Shown here piece after piece: positions 54,746 through 61,977 of a stretch of 64,000 bases of DNA. The DNA comes from Polynucleobacter duraquae (lineage in GTDB: Bacteria > Pseudomonadota > Gammaproteobacteria > Burkholderiales > Burkholderiaceae). The position numbers and the translations under genes were made by a program. The DNA is taken from NCBI RefSeq assembly GCF_000973625.1, contig NZ_CP007501.1, positions 310,001 to 374,000 on the forward strand. Direction: 5' to 3'. Below the pieces are notes generated by a model, which was not told the DNA's origin, did no database searches, and worked only from the letters and a program-made list of their open reading frames with translations. Each line of letters opens with the position of its first letter. Within the stretch, counting starts at the first letter, position 1.

Positions 54746-54964
54746 TTACTGCACTTCCTCATCATCTTCATCCTCTGAGGTGATGCTCATGAGGATGGTT
54801 GCTAAGAGACCATAAACTACTTCTGTAGCGATCATGCCATCTTCATCAAGCTCATCAATCAGATCATTTAAGCAATCTTCAGTGGGCTCATTCAAGAGCG
54901 TCATAGCGCATTCGCACCCGTAATCAAAATCTTCGTCGTTTTGGGTTTGAGTGTCGTTCGTCAT
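54746..54964 (-). CDS. Small very acidic protein, function unknown
   Basis: 72 aa, almost a third Asp/Glu, ending in an acidic run after LLATILMSITS. One mildly hydrophobic helix (about 48-62) and a Cys pair (YGCECAM) are visible. ATG at 54964 with a weak purine-rich site. No family recognised. Codon use looks real and it lies neatly between two convergent or tandem genes, but the call rests on the open frame alone. Confidence 0.5.
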   Translation of the reverse strand: MTNDTQTQNDEDFDYGCECAMTLLNEPTEDCLNDLIDELDEDGMIATEVVYGLLATILMSITSEDEDDEEVQ

Positions 54965-55022
54965 AGGAATCCTTTAAGTGATGCTGCAGAATAGCAAATA
55001 AAGACTCGCAAGCCCAGCCCTA

Positions 55023-55565
55023 TTATTTTAGTAGCGCAAGAACTTCTTTGAAGACGGGATTTTGCGCTGTCTTTAGCCACTCAAATCCGAGCATCTCCGC
55101 CGTAATAAGTCGTGCTCCAGCAATGTTTAGTCGATCAAGTGCAATTTGCTTATCAAGTGCCCAGCGTGAGCCAACTCCATCTACCACTACGGAAACATCG
55201 TAGCCTTTATCAATGAGATTAAGCGCAGTTTGCATTAAGCAAACGTGGGTTTCGCATCCCATCAGAATGCACTGTTGGCGATTATCAGGAATGGCGGCAG
55301 TCAGGCCATCAGCGCAGGCATTGAAATGCTCTTTCTCAATCGTTTTACTGCAAAAAGACTGAATAGAGTCGAGATTACTTCCTAAACTATTTGGACTTTG
55401 CTCTGTGCCAATAATCGGAATCTCGAGTAGTTGGGCAATTTGAGCCGTGCGAATACATTGCTTGAGCACTGCTTCACCTTGATCAATCGCAGGCATCAGA
55501 CGCCCCTGTAAATCGATCAAGATAAGGATTGAATTTTCTGAGTGGATTTGGTTAGATTGGTTCAC
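55023..55565 (-). CDS. Isochorismatase-family cysteine hydrolase (YcaC-like)
   Basis: 180-aa alpha/beta/alpha hydrolase. The catalytic Asp is in ILIDLQGRLMPAI, a Lys in SFCSKTIEKEHFNA, and the nucleophile Cys in LMGCETHVCLMQTALNLID. These are the triad of the isochorismatase/nicotinamidase superfamily. Substrate unknown. Its start overlaps the stop of the GNAT gene by 4 bases (ATGA), so the two are translationally coupled. Confidence 0.9.
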   Translation of the reverse strand: MNQSNQIHSENSILILIDLQGRLMPAIDQGEAVLKQCIRTAQIAQLLEIPIIGTEQSPNSLGSNLDSIQSFCSKTIEKEHFNACADGLTAAIPDNRQQCILMGCETHVCLMQTALNLIDKGYDVSVVVDGVGSRWALDKQIALDRLNIAGARLITAEMLGFEWLKTAQNPVFKEVLALLK

Positions 55566-56092
55566 AGTGGCAGGCTCACAGTTTTAAAGTCAGGGTCATC
55601 ATCTTGCCTGTGAGTCTGAAAGCCCAGATCAGAGACAAGATGAAGCATTCTAGAATTTTTAATCAAAACATATCCAATCATTTCTTGCAATCCATTCTTT
55701 TTGGCATGTTCAATAAGATCAAGCATTAAATGTGTGCCAATACCATGTGTAGTGTAGTTATCACTCACGCTCAGGGAGAACTCACAAGCATTTTGATTGG
55801 GCGGCGTCACATAGCGTGCAATCCCAATAATCTCCTCGGTACCAGTGAGGCTGGTGATTACCGCAAGTAATGCCATTTCTTTTTTATAGTCCAAGTGCAA
55901 GATGTCATCAAGAAAGTCATCTGGAAGTTTGGAGATTGCATGGGCAAATCGAAGATAGCGACTATCGGGCGAAAGGTGATTGAATAGCTCAATAATTCGC
56001 TCACGATCATCCGCTTGAATAGAGCGAATCTGGTAATAGCCCCCATCACCAAGCGCATAGGTCTTGTTGGTAAATGGGGTAGGTATATTCAT
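55562..56092 (-). CDS. GNAT-family acetyltransferase
   Basis: 176 aa, full GNAT fold: YQIRSIQADDRERIIELFNHLSPDSRYLRF at the N-terminus, acetyl-CoA-binding loop VSDNYTTHGIGTHLMLDLIEHAKKNG (Q/R-x-x-G-x-G/A variant) and LHLVSDLGFQTH near the end. The N-terminal half resembles the acetyltransferase domain linked to acyl-CoA synthetases (Pat-like). Substrate unknown. Encoded upstream of and overlapping the isochorismatase-like gene. Confidence 0.88.
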   Translation of the reverse strand: MNIPTPFTNKTYALGDGGYYQIRSIQADDRERIIELFNHLSPDSRYLRFAHAISKLPDDFLDDILHLDYKKEMALLAVITSLTGTEEIIGIARYVTPPNQNACEFSLSVSDNYTTHGIGTHLMLDLIEHAKKNGLQEMIGYVLIKNSRMLHLVSDLGFQTHRQDDDPDFKTVSLPL

Positions 56093-56203
56093 GAGTGATC
56101 AATTGGGCAGTCTGATCGCCTTAGGATACCTTTTTTAGGTCCCCCCTAAAAGCTTTTAGCCCTAAAATGAATTTCTATTAATTACGTATTTAGCAAGCTC
56201 CTC

Positions 56204-56977
56204 ATGATTTCTTTGCTTCAAGCCTTTGACGACCACTCTTTAGCCTTCTTTGTATTTGCGGCAATTAGCGTCATTATTGTGGGTATTTCTAAAAGTGGGT
56301 TCGGTGCTGGCCTGGGAGTGCTTTCACTCCCCCTGATGGCAAGTCAGTCCAGCATCAATGAGGCTTTAGCAATTATGTTGCCACTTTTGATCGCAATTGA
56401 TTTAGTTGGACTGAGACGATTCCTTAAAAATGCCGATTGGCGAATACTGAGGTTAGTGTTATTACCTGCTGCATTTGGAATGCTTTTAGGCTACCTCTTC
56501 TTTTCGGCCATTACTCCTAAAATTCTCTCTCTTTCGATCGGTATTTTTACCTTACTCTTTTTGATTCAAAGTGTAGTGATGTCGCGTATTGATTTAAAAG
56601 AGGCTAGGCCATTTCCTTGGCTCGGTAGATTGATGGGGGGTGTATCTGGATTTACCTCTTTTATTGCGCATATAGGCGGTCCGCCAATCACGATCTATAT
56701 GTTGAGGGAAAAAGTTTTACCTATCGTATACACCTCAACCTTGGGGATATTTTTCACTTGTATCAATTTTGGGAAATTGGTTCCATATGCCTATCTTGAC
56801 TTGCTGAACTTTAAGCAACTAGCCACTTCAATCCTACTATTGCCCTTGGTGCCGGTGGGTGTCTATTTAGGGTTTTATTTAGCTGAGAAGATTTCAGTAA
56901 AGTGGTACTACATCATCGTTCAAATTTTCTTGTTGATCGCGAGTATTAAATTAATTGCAGATGGCTTATTAGCCTAA
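56204..56977 (+). CDS. TauE/SafE-family anion exporter (second copy)
   Basis: 257-aa membrane protein with about eight hydrophobic helices and the two repeats GISKSGFGAGLGVLSLPLMA and GGVSGFTSFIAHIGGPPITIYML. It differs from the TauE of the BigR module in sequence and context, so the two are probably not redundant. No regulator or sulfur gene adjoins it. The short secreted protein gene follows after 14 bases and may be co-transcribed. Confidence 0.88.
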   Translation: MISLLQAFDDHSLAFFVFAAISVIIVGISKSGFGAGLGVLSLPLMASQSSINEALAIMLPLLIAIDLVGLRRFLKNADWRILRLVLLPAAFGMLLGYLFFSAITPKILSLSIGIFTLLFLIQSVVMSRIDLKEARPFPWLGRLMGGVSGFTSFIAHIGGPPITIYMLREKVLPIVYTSTLGIFFTCINFGKLVPYAYLDLLNFKQLATSILLLPLVPVGVYLGFYLAEKISVKWYYIIVQIFLLIASIKLIADGLLA

Positions 56978-56991
56978 GCTAAGAAAGATTC

Positions 56992-57309
56992 ATGAATATC
57001 TCCATTCGTCTTAAAGCAATTACTCTCTTTAGGGCAACTCTCTGCTTTGTGTTTCCAATAACTGTCATTGCACAGACATTCTCACCCTACACTCCCAAGC
57101 AAATCCAAGAGTTTAATAATCAGCCTATTGCCCCTGCGGAGACTCCTGCAGGCCCGGTTTACTTGGAGTCACCGCCTGTCAGTCAGAAACCAAATGCATC
57201 TATTGATTCTCACTACATTAAAAATCCCGATGGTGAGGAGCAGGCTGAAGCACAGGGCGCGGAGTCTTCTGCACCCTTTGAACCCATTCCTACGACCTTC
57301 ACCTTTTAG
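56992..57309 (+). CDS. Small exported Pro-rich hypothetical protein
   Basis: 105 aa with a signal-peptide-like N-terminus (LFRATLCFVFPITVIAQT, cut near AQT). The mature region is rich in Pro, Ala and Glu (FNNQPIAPAETPAGPVYLESP, then acidic EEQAEAQGAESSAPFEPI) and looks disordered. No family recognised. It lies between the TauE gene and a parvulin gene on the same strand; no function is inferred. Confidence 0.55.
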   Translation: MNISIRLKAITLFRATLCFVFPITVIAQTFSPYTPKQIQEFNNQPIAPAETPAGPVYLESPPVSQKPNASIDSHYIKNPDGEEQAEAQGAESSAPFEPIPTTFTF

Positions 57310-57358
57310 TAGTTGCTAACTGTTAAGATTACTTCTACATTTTAGAAAAGAGTTATTC

Positions 57359-58177
57359 ATGAAATCCCATGCCATTCGTTTTTTTCTTAGCGCTTTGCTT
57401 GTAATTAGTTTTGTAGGCTCTTCATCTGCTCAGGATGCGCTACCAATCAATGCTGCTGCTTCTGTTAATGGCGTCATCATTTCGAACGATGCTGTTGAGC
57501 AAGGTATTCAGGTGGCGTTATCTCAAGGTCAAAAAGATTCTCCAGAGCTGCGTAAGGCAGTTCTAGGAAAAATGATTGAAATTTCTCTTTTATCGCAACA
57601 AGCCGAAAAAGATGGGCTCGCAAATTCTGATCGGGCTAATAGTCAACTGGCTCTGATTCGCCAAAATTATTTAGCAGATCTCGAGTTATCTACATATATG
57701 TCAAGAAACCCGGTGAGCGATACTGATGTTCAAGCTGAGTACAACCGTGAGATTGCTACTCTAGGATCGCAGGGCATGATTGTGGAATATAAGGTGAGTG
57801 ATATTGCTGTTGCTACTGAGGCTGACGCACAAGCTGCGCTAGCCAGAATTAAAAAAGGTGAGTCCTTCGATAAAGTGGCTAAGAGTGTTTCACTCGCGCC
57901 AAATAAGGTTCAGGGTGGGGCAGTAGGTTGGGTGCAAGCAGGACAGACTTTGCCACAGATTGCTACCGTATTAATAGGCTTGTCCAAGGGTCAGATTTCT
58001 CCGGCACCGATTCAGATGCCCCAGGGCTGGTACTTAATTAAATTGGAAGATAAAAAATTTAGCAAGCCTCCAACCTATGAGCAGGCTAAGGCAGCCATTC
58101 GTAATGGCTTGATGCAAAAAAAGCAGTTTGAGTTCTTATCTCAATTGCGTCAGGGTGCTAATATCGTCGTACGCTAA
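57359..58177 (+). CDS. Periplasmic peptidyl-prolyl isomerase, parvulin (PpiC) type
   Basis: 272 aa with a signal peptide (FFLSALLVISFVGSSSAQ). The N-terminal chaperone-like helices (VNGVIISNDAVEQGI, then LLSQQAEKDGLANSDRANSQLALIRQNYL) are followed by a rotamase domain at about residues 135-240 with EADAQAALARIKKGESFDKVAKSVSLAP, GGAVGWVQAGQ and PIQMPQGWYLIKLED. Resembles SurA/PrsA-type periplasmic foldases. A terminator follows the stop. Confidence 0.9.
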   Translation: MKSHAIRFFLSALLVISFVGSSSAQDALPINAAASVNGVIISNDAVEQGIQVALSQGQKDSPELRKAVLGKMIEISLLSQQAEKDGLANSDRANSQLALIRQNYLADLELSTYMSRNPVSDTDVQAEYNREIATLGSQGMIVEYKVSDIAVATEADAQAALARIKKGESFDKVAKSVSLAPNKVQGGAVGWVQAGQTLPQIATVLIGLSKGQISPAPIQMPQGWYLIKLEDKKFSKPPTYEQAKAAIRNGLMQKKQFEFLSQLRQGANIVVR

Positions 58178-58205
58178 ACTAGGGTAAGTTGACTTGCTTT
58201 ACTAA

Positions 58206-58231
58206 AAAAGGGCGCCTATGGGCGCTCTTTT
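58206..58231 (+). terminator. Rho-independent terminator after the parvulin gene
   Basis: 11-bp stem AAAAGGGCGCC / GGCGCTCTTTT (one G-T pair) with a TATG loop, running into T-rich sequence, about 30 bases after the stop. Confidence 0.88.
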
Positions 58232-58326
58232 GCATTTTTGTCCATCTCTAGTGGTATTTCTCTATCTCAATGCTTTTCATTCGGGAGTAGATTGAATCAA
58301 TCACCAATAGAACTAGGGAGACGTGT

Positions 58327-58887
58327 ATGAGTAAAAATCCATTTGATTTAGGCGGAATGGCAAATCAGACCAAGGGTATGAAGGCTGCTCAGGCGGTTGG
58401 CCAGGCAGCGCTTACTAGTGCTCAGGAGATTGCCCAATTAAATCAGCGTGCTGCACAAGATCTCTCCTCTCGAATGCAAGCCAAAGTAGCAGAGCTGATG
58501 AAAACACAGGATCCTAAGGCGGCATTTGATTATGTTCATGCTGAGGTATTGCAAGACGCTGCCAAAGAGGTGGCCGAGTATCAGTCCCAACTCTTTCAAG
58601 CCTTAGCTAGTGGAAATAAAGAGTTGGCAAAAATTGCTGAGGCAATGATCAAAGAGTCTCAACATGATTTAATTCATTTTGTGAATGAGGCAACACAAAA
58701 TTCTCCTGCCGGTGCTGAGCCATACACCTCGATATTTAAAGTCTCCTTTAATAGTGCCCTTGAAAATTTTGAATTAATTCGAGCGGCCATGACGAATTCA
58801 TTTTCCAGCCTTGAGAAGGGTATGGAGAGTATGAATCAGTCTTCAGATAGGGAGAAAACTGGCTCTGCACTAAAACCTAAAAAGTAA
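58327..58887 (+). CDS. Phasin family protein
   Basis: 186 aa, helical and Ala/Gln-rich, no signal peptide. Segments MKAAQAVGQAALTSAQEIAQLNQRAAQDLSSRMQ and VAEYQSQLFQALASGNKELAKIAE resemble the phasin 2 family that coats polyhydroxyalkanoate granules. PHB genes are not in the window. It stands alone after a terminator; GGGAGAC upstream of ATG 58327 serves as ribosome-binding site. Confidence 0.85.
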   Translation: MSKNPFDLGGMANQTKGMKAAQAVGQAALTSAQEIAQLNQRAAQDLSSRMQAKVAELMKTQDPKAAFDYVHAEVLQDAAKEVAEYQSQLFQALASGNKELAKIAEAMIKESQHDLIHFVNEATQNSPAGAEPYTSIFKVSFNSALENFELIRAAMTNSFSSLEKGMESMNQSSDREKTGSALKPKK

Positions 58888-59104
58888 AAGTGATACTTGC
58901 ATTAATAGGTTTTTTTGATCTAAACCTTTGATGGTTGGGGCTGCCATTAGGCCAATATCCAATCGAAAATGGCGCTATGAGTTTTTGACTGGCATCTCCG
59001 TTCATGACTGTATCCATATTACCCATTTTCGAAACATGCCTATATATTAATAAAACACACCTAATTCAATATATTTGCAATAAGTATGATCTAATAAAGA
59101 TTCA
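58888..59104. other. Intergenic region before the riboswitch candidate
   Basis: No gene found. The region probably holds the promoter of the RND efflux operon; AT-rich sequence near 59040-59095 would suit a promoter, but no unambiguous -35/-10 pair was identified. The phasin gene has no clear terminator here. Confidence 0.4.
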
Positions 59105-59212
59105 CATATGGGGAGTAGCCTGCTCAGCTTTCTGAGTCTCTTATGCCGACAGTCCGACCTTTAGGTCCGGTATAAGGGTGAGTCAATATCAAGGCAAGAC
59201 CATTTTAATTTT
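59105..59212 (+). ncRNA. Candidate yybP-ykoY (Mn2+-sensing) riboswitch
   Basis: The leader begins with GGGGAGTAGCC (59110-59120), the diagnostic yybP-ykoY loop motif. Next come a small hairpin CTCAG-CTTT-CTGAG and a longer hairpin CTTAT ... CCGACC-TTTA-GGTCCGG ... ATAAG. It ends with GGCAAGACC (59193-59201), matching the conserved GACGAGACC-like 3' segment of proteobacterial members. The element ends about 150 bases before the efflux operon start. Known members bind Mn2+ and raise expression of Mn exporters (MntP, TerC/Alx, UPF0016). Identified by eye from primary motifs; an RF00080 covariance search is needed. Confidence 0.7.
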
Positions 59213-59363
59213 TATAAATGGCTATCCCGTGAATTTTCAGTCTTTAAATTTGATTTGCCCGTTAAAAATCATACCCAGATCCCTAATCTGGCGAATTTCT
59301 CATATTTTTACGTCTACTAGGCTAGATAATTGGTTACCGCACCTATTCTCTAAAGTTGTCGTA

Positions 59364-60629
59364 ATGAATCGCTTAAGTTCTGCGCTTATCTTTGTGGTTA
59401 GCATCCTATGTGCAGGAGGAGTGAATGCACAAGGTCAAAAACCACTTTCACTCAATGAGCTGATTGGAATGGCCCTAGAGTCCAGCCCTCAAGTACTAGG
59501 CGCAAGAGATCAATCTAAGGCGATTAAGGGGCAACTCTCTTCGGCTCGCGCGATTCCAAATCCTGAGTTTGAAATGAACACTGGACAACAGAGGTCAGCA
59601 ACTGGGCCGCTCACTACGGGCAATGTTTCCTCCTGGTCGGTAACTCAGCCTCTGGACATGCCATACACCCGCTATCCCAGAGTAAATGCTGCTGAAGCAA
59701 ATGTCCGCGCTGCAGAGGCGACTCGGATTGCTTTTGAAATTGAAATGATCTCTAGAGTCCAGCAGCGTTTTTATGAATTGATGCGTCGCGATGCAGAATT
59801 AAAAGCTGCGGAAGAAGATTTAGGTTTGACAAAGCAAATTCGTGATCGCATGCAAATTCGTTATGACGTCGGTGATACCGCACGATTTGAATTGATTCGC
59901 GCGCAAACTGAATTTCTGAATGCACAAATTAATACTGAATCAAGCAAGTTGAGGGTTGAGCAGGCCAAGGGTCAGCTCAGGCAAGTAGTAGGACATAGCT
60001 TGCCACCGGACTATGAGGTGGTTTCGCAACCCTTAAAGATGGAGCCATTACCTCCCTTGCCAATATTACTCAGTGAGCTTCATGCGCAAAGCCCTGAGTT
60101 GCAGAAGGCAAAAGCAGAAGTCGAGGCAACCGAATCCAAGCTGAGTTTTGAGCAGAACTCTCGCTTACCTCGACTCTCCATTAAAGCCCAGCAATATAAC
60201 GACCCTAACTTTACCGATCGTCTTTATGGCTTGGTGGTCAGTATTCCTATTTGGGATTTTAAGGGTGGTCAGATAGCGGAGGCAGAGGCTAATGCTTCTA
60301 AAGCCAGGAACCAATTAAATGCCCAGAGTCAAAGTCTGGAGCAGCAGTTAGAGACTGCTTATAAGCTTTACCAAATGACGAGCTATCAGGTAAAAATATT
60401 GGACCAAGAGGTTGTTCAGTTGGCTTCGAGTGCAAGACGAATTGCTGAAGTTTCCTATCGGTATGGTGAGCGTGGCATGCTTGAGTATTTAGATGCGCAA
60501 AGAACATTCAGGGTGGCTCGTAATGACTTGATTAAGGCTCGCTTTGATTTGGCTTCGGTCCTTACGGAGATTCAGCGTTTAAGAGCAACCCCAGAGTGGA
60601 TTGCAAAAATTGAGAGTGGAAAGCAATGA
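59364..60629 (+). CDS. Outer-membrane efflux factor of an RND system (CzcC/TolC family)
   Basis: 421 aa from ATG 59364 with a signal peptide (LIFVVSILCAGGVNAQ). Two OEP repeats: LSLNELIGMALESSPQVLGARD, NPEFEMNTGQQRS and an extended coiled coil around residues 100-190, repeated in the C-terminal half (HAQSPELQKAKAEVEATESKL, then YGERGMLEYLDAQRTFR). It would form the outer-membrane duct of a heavy-metal RND pump. A longer frame from 59178 would overlap the riboswitch and is rejected. Its stop overlaps the adaptor start by 4 bases. Confidence 0.9.
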   Translation: MNRLSSALIFVVSILCAGGVNAQGQKPLSLNELIGMALESSPQVLGARDQSKAIKGQLSSARAIPNPEFEMNTGQQRSATGPLTTGNVSSWSVTQPLDMPYTRYPRVNAAEANVRAAEATRIAFEIEMISRVQQRFYELMRRDAELKAAEEDLGLTKQIRDRMQIRYDVGDTARFELIRAQTEFLNAQINTESSKLRVEQAKGQLRQVVGHSLPPDYEVVSQPLKMEPLPPLPILLSELHAQSPELQKAKAEVEATESKLSFEQNSRLPRLSIKAQQYNDPNFTDRLYGLVVSIPIWDFKGGQIAEAEANASKARNQLNAQSQSLEQQLETAYKLYQMTSYQVKILDQEVVQLASSARRIAEVSYRYGERGMLEYLDAQRTFRVARNDLIKARFDLASVLTEIQRLRATPEWIAKIESGKQ

Positions 60630-61972
60630 AGCAAAAGTTCACAGTAATGATGGATCAGTTAAAGGCTTGGTATACCCAATACCTGGCAATTGCAAAAGTC
60701 TATGTGCAAGAATGGACCGCTGTTGTCATCAAAACTCAAAATGATCTATATGTACTTACCCATGAGTGGTTTACCGCCCACCTGCCTCGGGTGGCTCAGC
60801 AATATGACAAGAGTCCTCAGTGGACGCAGAAAAGCCTTTTTTATCTTCCGTGGTTTTGTTTATTTTTGATCATCCTCAATTACTTCAACGTATTTGATCG
60901 TAGCCCAAGCATTAAAACTGTTCAAGATCCAAATGTGGTGATTGTGAATAACGACTTGCGGAATATGATTACCGACGGTCGCATCTACACCGGTACCTTT
61001 GTAGAGGAACTGCGTGCATCTGGACGTGTTGATTTCAATGAACTATTTTTATCGCGTATTGGTGCAAATGTCACGGGTCGTGTGTCCGATATTTTGGCGA
61101 TACCGGGACAGCGTGTTAAGCAGGGTGATATTTTGGCAAAAATTACTTCAACTGAATTGACCCAATCTCAGCTGTCTTACTTGAAGGCAAAGAGTGCTAG
61201 TCAGCTGGCTGATCAAGCCGCTAATCGTGCCAGAATTTTATACAAAGAGGATGTAATTGCCTTAGCAGAGCTACAAAGACGCGAGGCTGAAGCGAGTAGT
61301 GCAAGGGCAGAGTTTCGAGCCACGAACGACCAATTACGCGTTCAGGGAATGGATCAACCTAGCATTGATCGTTTGGCTAAATCAGGTGTGATTGAATCAA
61401 TCAATAATGTCATCGCAACCATCCCTGGTGAAATTGTTGAGCGCAAAATTAATAAGGGGCAGGTAGTTCAACCTGCTGATGCTTTATTTACAGTTGCTGA
61501 CTTAAGTACTCTTTGGGCTGTTGCGGAGATTCCAGAGAGTAATGCCTACCTTATTCATAAGGGTCAGAAAGTAACCTTAGTTATTCCGGCCTTAAGAAAT
61601 GCATCAATTGAGGGTGTTGTTGCTCACGTCGATTCGATCGTCAACCCGCAAACACGCACAGTTGTCGTCAGAATGGAAGTGCCCAATAAAGATAGTCTTA
61701 TCAAGCCAGGCATGTTGGCAACCATGATGATTGAGAGCCAGCCTACTGAGCGATTACTAGTGCCCTCTAGCGCGGTGATTCGTGAAGATAATCATGATCA
61801 CGTATTTATTCGTGAGGATGAAGATACCTATCGGATGGTCACGGTTAAATTAGGTCCAGAGGGCAAGGGCTATCGCCCAGTCATTTCCGGTCTGAAGGAT
61901 GGTCAGGAAATCGCCGTTAATGGTGCCTTCCATTTAAATACTGAACGTAAGAGACAGTTGAGTGGTGGTTAG
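60626..61972 (+). CDS. RND efflux periplasmic adaptor (CzcB/CusB-like) with N-terminal extension
   Basis: 448-aa membrane-fusion protein. Residues about 100-448 hold the adaptor: LSRIGANVTGRVSDILAIPGQRVKQGDILAKI (first barrel-sandwich half), a coiled coil (LADQAANRARILYKEDVIALAELQRREAEASSARAEF), VIATIPGEIVERKINKGQVVQPADALFTVADLSTLW and a C-terminal beta-barrel. Unusually the first 70 residues are aromatic and amphipathic, followed by one transmembrane helix (about 72-90), so the protein is anchored by an uncleaved N-terminus with a cytoplasmic tail. It overlaps the efflux-factor gene by 4 bases and precedes the pump gene by 5 bases. Confidence 0.9.
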   Translation: MKQKFTVMMDQLKAWYTQYLAIAKVYVQEWTAVVIKTQNDLYVLTHEWFTAHLPRVAQQYDKSPQWTQKSLFYLPWFCLFLIILNYFNVFDRSPSIKTVQDPNVVIVNNDLRNMITDGRIYTGTFVEELRASGRVDFNELFLSRIGANVTGRVSDILAIPGQRVKQGDILAKITSTELTQSQLSYLKAKSASQLADQAANRARILYKEDVIALAELQRREAEASSARAEFRATNDQLRVQGMDQPSIDRLAKSGVIESINNVIATIPGEIVERKINKGQVVQPADALFTVADLSTLWAVAEIPESNAYLIHKGQKVTLVIPALRNASIEGVVAHVDSIVNPQTRTVVVRMEVPNKDSLIKPGMLATMMIESQPTERLLVPSSAVIREDNHDHVFIREDEDTYRMVTVKLGPEGKGYRPVISGLKDGQEIAVNGAFHLNTERKRQLSGG

Positions 61973-61977
61973 TCGCG

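Noticed and set aside
59178-59363. N-terminal extension of the efflux outer-membrane factor
   Set aside because: It overlaps the riboswitch candidate and precedes a normal signal peptide beginning at ATG 59364.
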